Positions 16,547 to 26,800 of a stretch of 64,000 nucleotides of DNA are shown here, piece by piece; within the stretch, counting starts at the first letter, position 1, and every line of letters begins with the position of its first letter. A model generated the notes under the pieces. The model was not told where the DNA came from. It worked only from the letters and a program-made list of their open reading frames with translations, and did no database searches. Source of the stretch: an uncultured Eubacteriales bacterium (GTDB lineage: Bacteria; Bacillota; Clostridia; Christensenellales; Aristaeellaceae); contig CACZHW010000004.1 of the NCBI GenBank assembly GCA_902781095.1, positions 94,335 to 158,334 on the forward strand, given 5' to 3'. A program made the translations under genes and the position numbers.

Positions 16547-17740
16547 TCATCGTTTCCGGCTTCTCACCGCCATTGCCTTCAGGTCCGACTCCATCTCGCC
16601 ATTGCGCACACGGCGTGCGGCCACCACGCGCCGGTAATCGTCGTTCTCCACACAGGTGACCAGTATGAGCAGCTGATCGTCTGGCTGCACGTCGATCGTG
16701 CAGGTGTGCATGGATATGGCGATCAGCGAATCAATGCCCGCCTTCCGCTCCGGTATGCTCGTGGAGCGCAGGGCATAGAGATCCAGATAATCCCGGTATT
16801 GCTCCTCCGTGGCGATATTGCCCACGGCGAAAACTGCATAGCGCCCCGTTTCATACATCGTATCGAAGGTAATAAACGGATAATTGCGGTAGAAGTCGAT
16901 GTTTTCGTAATTGCGCAGGCAGCCGAACATGGCGCCGGTCTTCATGTTGTGGCCGTAGATGACATAGGTGTACGGCCGGTTTTTAAGGCTGATGCCGGAA
17001 TCCAGGAACAGTGCGCCGTTTGTGTTGCTCTCGCGCAGCGCGTCGTGGTCCAGATAAAAGACGTTATCCCGCTGCACCACCGGCTCATCCAACATCCGGT
17101 GGATGTTCAGCCAGCCCATGATGTCCCGGTTTTCCTTGCGCAGCGTCCGGAAACGGCTGCTGATCTTCCGGTTCGGATTGCCCGGGTAGCCGGTGCCGGG
17201 CAGGCGCGGTACGGGCGTCTTTGTGGGCGCCGGCGTCTGCATCTTTGCAGCCGCGTCCGGCGCTTCGGTCGGCAGGGGCGTCTCTTCCGGCATCTCCGCC
17301 ATCGGCACGGCGGTCGGCGCGTCTTCGAACATCAAAAGCGTTTCGGTTAACGCTTCAGGCATTTCCGGCGCTTCGGGCTCATCCGTCGGCGCGGACTGGT
17401 ACAGATTCCGCAGCTCCTGTGTGTTCCTGCGGGAGGCAGCAAAGTCCATGCCGTAGCCGATCAGCTGAAAGAGACCGAAGAACAGCAGGAGCAGCGCCAT
17501 GCCCAGAACGAACACCCGCTCCCAGCGGATGCGTCTGCGCCTTTTTCTCCGCCGCGTCGGCTGCTTCCGCATTGATCGCGTGCTTATCTGGGCAGCGATA
17601 AGGTCCAGACCGTAGCCGATTAGTTCAAAAAGGGTGGTCAGCAACAAGCCCACAGTCGAACCCAGGGACCGAATCCGGTCCCAGAGAATGCTTCGGCGGC
17701 GGCGCTTTCTTCTTCTCCGCCGCTTTGGCTGTTGGTCCAT
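16547..17740 (-). CDS. srtB: Class B sortase with duplicated membrane-anchor module
   Basis: A transpeptidase that joins wall-sorted proteins to peptidoglycan. The catalytic domain (about 200-385) shows His in YVIYGHNMKTGAMFG, Cys in LILVTCVEN and Arg in DYRRVVAARR, as in class B sortases. The N-terminus is odd: an Arg/Lys-rich stretch plus hydrophobic helix ending in IGYGLD (41-46) is repeated as a second Arg/Lys stretch plus helix ending in IGYGMD (94-99), about 53 residues apart. A Pro/Thr/Glu-rich linker (about 115-195) separates this from the enzyme. It lies directly after the giant adhesin gene, its most likely substrate. ATG 17740 follows AAGGAG. Confidence 0.9.
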   Translation of the reverse strand: MDQQPKRRRRRKRRRRSILWDRIRSLGSTVGLLLTTLFELIGYGLDLIAAQISTRSMRKQPTRRRKRRRRIRWERVFVLGMALLLLFFGLFQLIGYGMDFAASRRNTQELRNLYQSAPTDEPEAPEMPEALTETLLMFEDAPTAVPMAEMPEETPLPTEAPDAAAKMQTPAPTKTPVPRLPGTGYPGNPNRKISSRFRTLRKENRDIMGWLNIHRMLDEPVVQRDNVFYLDHDALRESNTNGALFLDSGISLKNRPYTYVIYGHNMKTGAMFGCLRNYENIDFYRNYPFITFDTMYETGRYAVFAVGNIATEEQYRDYLDLYALRSTSIPERKAGIDSLIAISMHTCTIDVQPDDQLLILVTCVENDDYRRVVAARRVRNGEMESDLKAMAVRSRKR

Positions 17741-17758
17741 TGCCGTTCTCCTTTCGCA

Positions 17759-17794
17759 AAACAGGCCATACCAGCTGCCTGATATGGCCTGTTT
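17759..17794 (-). terminator. Terminator of the adhesin gene
   Basis: A perfect 12-bp stem (AAACAGGCCATA and its complement) with a 12-base loop lies between the adhesin stop and the sortase start; on the minus strand it ends in TTTT. Readthrough could supply sortase transcription. Confidence 0.8.
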
Positions 17795-17828
17795 GCAGTG
17801 TATAAGTGTTTAACCGTTCCTTAAAGGG

Positions 17829-20800
17829 TTATCCGTTTTTCCTGCGCTTGCGGGTGTATACCACGCCGCCCAGCAGGGCCAGGCCGGCCAGCACGCATCC
17901 GATCCACAGAACCGGCTTTGCGCCGTCGCCCGTCTTGGGCACCTTGTAGTTGACGATCGTACCACCGTTGTAGCAGCGGTCGGTCACGTCGGCGTGCGTG
18001 CCCACGTTCTCGTAGCGCACCTTGTAGCCCGCCGGCACTTCTTCCACAACGTAGTAGTCCACATAGTCCGGGAACCAGCCTTTGTACTCCCACGGGTTGC
18101 TCTTCTTGTTCACGTCGAAGAGTTTCTTCACCACGTTGCCGTTCGAGTCGTAGAGCTTCCAGTCAATCTCGGGCAGCTGTTCGCCCTCCCAGCGCTTGTA
18201 GAAGGTGAACTTGTAGTTCAGGTCGGAATCCTCATCGTACTTGTTCGTGATGGTGATCGTTCCGCTATCGCCCGGTTTATCGTCTTTGCCTTCCTTGGCC
18301 GGCAGCAGCCGATCGTCGCCGCTCTTCTTGTACTTATCGTAGGAGAGCGTCTCCGTCACGGAGTAGATGATCTGCTTGCCGTCCTCGTAGACCGGCAGAT
18401 GCTCCCATGTGTAGGACCAGTCATTGCCGGTACCCACTGCCACGGGCTCGTCGACCTCGATCTTGTCGCCGCCGTCCGGCTGTGCATACAGCTGTACGGT
18501 CGCGCCAGCCAATGAGCGCTTGTGCCACTTGTCGTTGTTGTCGCTCCAGATCTTGCTGACATGGACCACAGTTTCAAACGGCTTGTGCGTGTTGTAGATG
18601 GTGAAGCTATTCTCTACTACTTTGCCGTCGTCCCCTACTGTGCCGGTGATATCCTTGGTGTAGCCCTTGATCTCATTCTCGTCGACGGAGTACTTGATCT
18701 CCGCACCGTCCAGATACTTGTCGAGTTTCACCCAGGTCGCCGTGTAGGTGTCATCACCGTTATCGGTTACCGTCAGGTTGTTGCTGTACCTGTCTGTTAC
18801 GTCGGTATCGCCGGCCTTGAGGATCAGCATGCTCTTGAACTCGTCGGTCGTCGGGCGCAGGCCGTCCTGGTTGTGGTTGTCATTCCAGACCTTGGTGACG
18901 TCGATCTGCGTACGCTCGTATGTGTTGGTGATTGTCGCGTTGGGGCTGTAGGAAACTTCAGTCTTCAGCGTGCCGTCGCCGTTGTCGGTGACCTTGACGG
19001 TCGCCGTCACGTCGCCGGACTTGGTCCACGCGCCGCCGAAGCCATCTTCCTTGATGGTGTAGGTGAACTCCTTGCCCGCATGGGACTCGTTGTAGTTGAT
19101 CGGCCCGAAGGACACCGTCCCGGGTGCGCTCAGCGTGGCGGTGGTGGTGGCGGGCATCGGATCAGAGCCGCTCAGGGTGAAGGTGAGCGTCTTGCCTTCC
19201 GGCCACGTGTCGCCTTCGATCGCCTTGGTGACGTTGATCGTAGCCTCGCCCTTCGCCTTGTAGGTGTTCTTGATGGTCTTGTCCGTCGGGTTGTAGGTGA
19301 CCTCGGTCGACAGCGTACCGTCGCCGTTGTCGGTGACTTCAACCGTCGCCGTCACGTCGCCGGAGCCGGTCCAGCCTGCACCGAAGCCGTCTTCGGAGAC
19401 AGTGTAGGTGTAGGTCTTGCCCGCGTCCGCTTCAGTGTAGGTGATCTTTTCAAAGGTCGCCGTTCCGGGCGCGCTCAGCGTTACGGTCTTGGTCTCCGGC
19501 AGCGTCCCACCTTCGCCTGAAAGCGTGAAGGTGATCGTCTTGCCTGCCGGCCACTCAGCGCCTTCGATGGCCTTGGTGGCCTCGATGGTCGCATCGCCGC
19601 TTGCCTCGTAGGTGTTGATGATCATCTGGTCTTCGGGGCTGTAGGTGACGTCGGTCGACAGCGTGCCGTCGCCGTTGTCCGTGACCTTGACGGTCGCCGT
19701 CACGTCGCCGGAACCGGTCCAGCCGGTACCGAAGCCGTCTTCGGAGATGGTGTAGGTATATTCCTTGTCAATATCGGCTTCCGTGTACTTGATCGCGCCG
19801 AAGGTCGCCGTTCCGGCCTCGGTCAGCTCGACGGTCTTGGTATCCGGCAGCGTTCCGCCTTCGCCCGCAAGCGTGAAGGTCAGGGTCTTGCCTTCCGGCC
19901 ACTCAGCACCGGAGATCTCCTTGATGACCTCTAGCACTGCGGTGCCAGTCGCCGCGTAGGTGTTGGTGAACGTCGCGTCCTCGGGGCTGTAGGTGACTTC
20001 AGTCGACAGCGTGCCGTCACCCTTATCCGTGACCACAACGGTCGCGGTGATGGAAGTCGGCGTGCCGGTCCAGCCGTCGCCGAAGCTGCCCTCGGTGATG
20101 GTGTAGGTATAGGTCTTGCCCGCGTCGCTCTCGTCGTACGTGATCGCGTCGAAGGTCGCCTTGCCGGCCGCGGTCAGATCGACAGTCGTTTTCTCCGGCA
20201 GCGTTCCGCCTTCGCCTGCAAGCGTGAAGGTCAGCGTCTTGCCTTCCGGCCAGCTGATATTCTCAGGTGCAATGGTCTTGGTGACCTCGAGCACCGCCGT
20301 GCCTTCCGCAACGTAGGTGTTGGTGATGGTCTTGTCTTCCAGATCGTAGGTAACGGTTGTTTTCAGCGTACCGTCTCCGTTGTCCTCAACCTTGACAGTT
20401 GCCGTGATTTCCGTCGGATCTCCGGTCCAGCCGGTGCCGAAGCCATCCTCGGTGATCGTGTAGGTGTATTCCTTGTCAATGTCCGCTTCCGTGTAGGTGA
20501 TCTTTTCAAAGGTCGCCGTTCCGGGCGCGCTCAGCGTTACGGTCTTGGTCTCCGGCAGCGTCCCGCCTTCGCCCGCAAGCGTGAAGGTGATCGTCTTGCC
20601 AGACGGCCACGCAGCGCCTTCGATGGCCTTGGTCGCTTCGAGAACCGCTTCACCCTTGGCCTCGTAAGTGTTGGTGATGGTCTTATTTTCGGGGCTGTAG
20701 GTGATCTCGGTCGCCAGCGTGCCGTCGCCGTTGTCCGTGACCTTGACGGTCGCAGTCACATCGCCGGAAGCGGTCCAGCCGTCGCCGAAGCCGTCCTCGG

Positions 20801-23800
20801 AGATGGTGTAGGTGTAGGTCTTGCCCACATCGCTCTCGTCATAGGTGATCGGATCGAAGGTCGCCGTTCCTTCTGCGCTCAGCGTCACGGTCTTGGCCGT
20901 CGGCAGCGTCCCGCCTTCGCCCGCAAGCGTGAAGGTCAACGTCTTGCCTTCCGGCCAGCCGGCGCCTTCAAGCGCCTTAACGACCTCAAGCTCCGCCTCG
21001 CCGCTCGCCTCGTAGGTGTTGATAATGGTCGCATCTGCGGGGCTGTAGGTGATCTTGGTGGACAGTGTTCCGTCGCCGTTATCGGTAACTTCAACCGTTG
21101 CCGTCACATCGCCGGAACCGGTCCAGCCTGCGCCGAAGCCGTTGCCCTCACTGATGGTGTAGACGTAGTTCTTGCCCGCATCAGCCTCGGTGTACTCGAT
21201 CGCGGCGAAGGTAACCTCACCTTCCGCGGTCAGCGTCTCGGGATCAGGCAGCGTGTCACCCTCACCGTCAACAGTGAAGGTCAGTTCCTTGCCCTCCGGC
21301 CAGCCGGCGCCTTCAAGCGCCTTCTTGGCCTTGAGCACTGCTTCGCCGGTCGCCTTGTAGGTGTTGGTGAAGGTCGCATCTGCGGGGTTGTAGGTAGCTT
21401 TGGCCTCCAACGTACCGTCGCCCTTATCGGTGACCGTTACAGTGGCGGTGATGGAAGCCGGCGTGCCGGTCCAGCCGTCGCCGAGGCTTCCCTCGGTGAT
21501 GGTGTAGGTATAGGTCTTGCCGGCATCCGCTTCACTGTAAGTGATCGTGTCGAATGTAACAGGGCCGGCCGCTTTGATGGTCTTTGTCGCCGCGGCAGGC
21601 ATCGGCGCACCGTTATTGCCCGCGAGGGTGAAGGTCAGTTCCTTGCCCTCCGGCCAGGCAGCGCCTGCGATGGCCTTCTGTGCCTCGAGGATGACGCTTC
21701 CCTCAGCCACATAGGTATTGGTGATGGTCTTGTCCTCGGGGTTGTAGGTGATCTTCGTCGCGAGCGTGCCGTCACCGTTGTCCGTGACTTCGACAGTCGC
21801 AGTGATATTGGTCGGTGAACCCGTCCAGCCGGTGCCGAAGCCATCTTCTGTGATGGTGTAGGTGTAGGTCTGGCCAGCGTCGGCTTCGGTGTACTTGATC
21901 GCGCCGAAGGTCGCCGTTCCGGGCGCTTCCAATGTCTCAGTATTGAGTTCCGGCAGCGTGCCACCCTGGCCTGAGAGCGTAAAGGTGATCTTCTTGCCTT
22001 CCGGCCAGGCAGCGCCTTTAATGGCCTTGGTTGCCTCGAGTACTGCTTCGCCCTCAGCCTTGTAAGTGTTGGTGATGGTCTTGTCTTCCGGGCTGTAGGT
22101 GACTTCGGTCGCGAGCGTGCCGTCGCCGTTGTCGGTAACAACTACCGTGGCGGTGATCTCCTCAGGCGCACCGGTCCAGCCCTTGCCGAAGCCGTCCTCG
22201 GTAATGGTGTAGGTGTAGGTCTGGCCCGCGTCAGCCTCGGTGTACGTGATCGCGCCAAACTTCGCCGTTCCGGGCGCAGTCAGTGCCGCGGTCTTGGTCT
22301 CCGGCAGCGTTCCGCCTTCGCCCGCCAGCGTAAAGGTCAGCGTCTTGCCATTCGGCCAGGCCGCGCCTTCGATGGCCTTGGTCGCTTCAAGCACAGCTTC
22401 GCCGGTCGCTTTGTAGGTGTTGGTGAAGGTCGCGTTCTCGGGACTGTAGGTGACCTTGGTTCCCAGCGTGCCGTCGCCGTTGTCCGTAACGACTACCGTA
22501 GCCGTGATGGAGTCCGGAGAACCGGTCCAGCCGGTGCCGAAGCTGTTTTCGGTTACGGTGTAGGTGTAGGTCTTTCCTGCGTCGCTCTCGTCGTAGGTGA
22601 TCGCGCCGAAGGTCGCCTTGCCCGGTGCGCTCAGTTCAACCGTCTTCTCCTCCGGCAGCGTGCCGCCCTGGCCCGCAAGCGTGAAGGTCAGCGTCTTGTT
22701 TGCCGGCCAGGCAGCGCCTTCGACAGCCTTGGTGACTTCGATGACCGCTTCGCCTTCAGCCTCGTAGGTGTTGGTAAAGGTCGCGTCTTCGGGGCTGTAG
22801 GTAACTTCTGTTTTCAGCGTGCCGTCGCCGTTGTCGATGACCTTAACAGTGGCCGTGATGGAAGCCGGTGCGCCGGTCCAGCCGGTGCCGAAGCCGTCTT
22901 CGGTGATGGTGTAGGTGTAGGTCTGGCCCGCGTCGGCCTCGGTGTAGGTGATTGCGCCAAAGGTCGCCTTGCCGGGCTCAGTCAGCTCAACAGTCTTGGT
23001 CGTCGGCAGTGTGCCGCCCTGGCCTGCGAGCGTAAAGGTGATCTTACCGTTCTCCGGCCACTCAGCGCCCTTGATGGCCTTCGTGGCTTCGAGTACGGCA
23101 GTGCCTTCTGCCTTATAGGTGTTGGTAATGGTCGCGTCTTCAGGAGTATAAGTAACCGTCGTTTCGAGCGTGCCATCGCCGTTGTCCTTAACGGCTACCG
23201 TAGCGGTAATCGTCTCGGGCGAGGCGGTCCAGCCTTTGCCGAAACCGTCTTCAGAGATGGTGTAGGTGTAGGTCTTGCCCGCGTCCGCTTCAGAGTAGGT
23301 GATCTCTCCGAAGGTCGCTTTGCCGGCTGCGGTCAGCTTTACGGTTTCGCCGCCCTCCGCGGGCATCGGCGCGCTCTCCGTGCCTGCAAGGGTCAGGGTC
23401 AGGGTCTTGCCTTCCGGCCAGGCCGCGCCTTCAATGGCCTTCGTGGCTTCGAGGGTCGCCGTGCCGGTCGCTGTGTAGGTGTTGGTGAACTTCGCATCTT
23501 CGGGACTGTAGGTAACTTCTGTCTTCAGCGTTCCGTCGCCGTTGTCGGTGACTTCAACAGTCGCCTTGACGGACGCCGGAGAGCCGGACCAGCCAGCGCC
23601 GAAGCTGTCCTCAGTGATGGTGTATTCGTAGCTCTTGCCCGCGTCTTCCAAGCCGTACGTGATCGGTCCGAAGGTGACGCTGCCGGCTGCCGTCAGTTCT
23701 GCTGTGGTCTTCTCCGGCATCGGAGCATTCGTTCCTGCGATGGTCAGCGTCAGGGTCTTGCCCGACGGCCAGGCCGCGCCGGTAATCCCCTTGTTAACGA

Positions 23801-26800
23801 CGATGGATGCTTCGCCGTCCGCATCGTAAACGTTGGTGAAGGACAGCTGCACCTGGTCGGTGGTCGGGCTCACAACCAGATTGCCCTTGCCGTCGTCGGT
23901 GACGGTGAAGGTCAGCGTCTTGCCCTCCTCGGCATCGGGATCATTGGTCACGCCGTCGACTTCGCCGGATTCCGTAACCTTGTACTCGTAAGTGCCCGGT
24001 ACGGTAAAGGTGATCTCGCCGAACTCGTAGAATCCCGGCTTATTCGGGAACGCATAATCCGGGCTGTTGTCGATCTCGGTGTTCTCAGGCATCGGGGCGT
24101 CAGTCGGGCTGACAGCCTCAATCTTAAAGGTGAAGTCTCCCCCATCAATCAGATCATCGTTGCCCGTAATGACCTTCTGTACCGGCGGGTCAACCTTCAC
24201 CGGAGTCGGGGTGTAGGTGTTGGTGATGGTAATTGTGGTATTGCCATCATCATCGGTTTCTACCTCAAGATCCTCTTCTTTATATCCTGTGGGAACTGCA
24301 ACCTCATCGGCAGAATAGGCGATCAATACACCTACTTCTTTTTTACCATCCGTCTCGGTTATCTTATTCTTCGGGAGATCCGTCCAAGTGTAGGTCCACT
24401 TATTGTCTTCATTCAGCGCAACCGGATCACCGGACGCTGTGCCGTCCGCAGTCAGCTGCACGTTGATGGATGCCGGGCGGATCTTGCCGATATCATTGTT
24501 GTCATCCCAAACCTTTTTGACAGTGACCTGGGTCACTTCCGGCGTATGGGTATTGGTAATCGTCCCATGGTCCTTCGCCGGGCTGCCTTCAGTGGTATAA
24601 CCGTCGATTGCGCTTTCAGCAACGGTATACTCAACTTCCGTACCGTTGTTGAACCGCGGCAGACCGGTATAAGAAATGGTATAAGTATCGTTTCCGTTAT
24701 CAACGACCGTCGGCTCCTTGCCTTCGACTGCCGGCGAAAGCGTCAGCTTTGCCTTGAGTTCATCCGCAGTCAGGCGCTTGCCGTCCTGATTCTTTGCATC
24801 GGCCCAGACCTTGGTGATCTCAAGGTCGGTAAGTTCATAGTCGTTGGTGAAGACCACCTGATAAGACGTATTGGTATCTTCAACAGTACCGGTGGTTGTT
24901 TGCGCTCCGGAGAATGTGCTGTCTTCGCCAGCCGTCAACTCCGCCTTATTAAAGGCGAAGCCGTCCGCCAAGTTGCCTTCAGCAAAGGTGTAGGTAGTAT
25001 CTGTAGGCAGGTTGGTGAAACGCAAGTTCCAGCCGTCCTTCATCTGGACAGTGATTGGCGTGCCACTGGGAGCATAGTAATAACCACTGGAAGACGGTCC
25101 CGTTGCCCCGGAAACAGTGGCGTCCATAACTGTGGCGCCGGCTTTGGTGTCATAGATGGAGAACCAGACATAGTAATCAGAGTTGGTGTCGCCTGCAGAC
25201 CCGCTCGAAGCCTTGGAATTGTTGACCGTCAGGGTGAAGGGGAAGGTAGCGTCTTCAGGCGCATCCTCACCGGTAACATCCTTCCGGAGGTTCAGGTTGG
25301 AGCGGCGATAGTTGTACGCATCGAGGCTTGCAGCAGAACTGCCGTTAGAATAGTAGGTCTTGTTGTTGATGGTATAGGTCTGCGCACCAGAGGGGGCGGG
25401 GTGCGCATCATCGACCATGGTCAGCATGGTCAGGGTGCCATTGATGATCATCGGGTGAACCGTCGGCGTGACGAGTTCCCAGTTATACTGCTCAGGGCCA
25501 AGCTCAGCGAAGGTAAAGTCGTGGCCTTCCGCACCGGAAAGCACCTTTCCGTTCCGGATGATACCGGGAGAAATATAGATGTTATTTGCAGTCCACTCCG
25601 GGTCGCTTAGTGTAACTTCATGGAAATCATCATCATCCATCAGGATGGTCATTTTGATGGATCCGACCGCGCGGGCATCCAGTTCGTTCTGCCACGCCTT
25701 GGTCACGTCCATCGTGGAAGAAGTAGTTGCAACAGGATCGGGGTTCGTATATGCAGAAGTCTGCTGCCCGGCATCGTCGCGGGTGTCGTCATAGGACAGC
25801 GTGGCGTTCGTATTGGTGTGCAGAGCATAACCTTCAGTAATATACTTCTTTATTTCAGGATCAAGATCATTATAAGAGATATCGCCGTTCTTCAACTGGG
25901 CGATGATATCATAGGTCGTCTGACTGGGATAGCAGTCGAAGGTGACGGTGTAACGTACGCCGTTCTCCAGTACGCCGACAGAGGACAGATCCCATTCGAC
26001 CTGACCGTTTACAAATGTGGCTGCGGGAGCACCGCCTTCACCGCCTGTTGCCCACGGTTCATTGGCTCCATGCGTGCCGCCGGAACGGTAGTATTTAAAG
26101 GAAGATGTATCAACTTCCAAAAGTTTGATAGGGCCGGAGGAGGTGGTTACCTGATTGGTCGTGCCGTCGTCAATTTCCGTATTGCCGATACCGGCCATCT
26201 CGATCTTGGCGAGGATGTCCGAAATCGCCTGATTAAGCGCAGCGGTATCAGACGCACTGTAATAGTTTTTTGCAGGTGCCCCTGCATCTGTTGTCAGCTG
26301 CTCCATGCGGTCGACGTTGCCGAACGCGCCGATGGTAAAGAAGTTACCCGGCGTGACCCTGGTTGCAAGGGCCTGCGCGTCATCCACGGCCGTCGTATAG
26401 CAGCGCTCAATGTTCTGGGTTGTCTCCTGGCCGGAACCCCATTGATGATACGTTCTGCTCCAGTCATTCCAACCGTTCTGCGTGGTGCGGAAGGTGGGGT
26501 TGCCGTCAGAAACGAAGATGGCGAAGGTCTGATCATCATCGTTGAAATCCACGCCGTTGGCTGTCTGCAGGGCAGATTCCCAGTTCGTGCCGCCGTTGCC
26601 TTCGTTTCCAAGCCCGTTGACCGCGGTTCTGAACGTAGAGGCGCTGTTGGTCGGCTGCTGTGCGACGCTGGAAGACGTCGCGAACCGAACGAGCGCCATC
26701 TCAACCGTATTGGGCTCACTGCTCGTGTTATAGGCATACAGCGAGTTTGCCAGGCTGTTGACGGCGTTCTTTGCCGCCGTCATCCGCTGCGAATTCATGG

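Noticed and set aside
18918..23804. CRISPR array or non-coding satellite suggested by the strong periodicity
   Set aside because: Units are about 350 bp, stay in frame and encode a conserved protein domain, so this is a coding tandem repeat.
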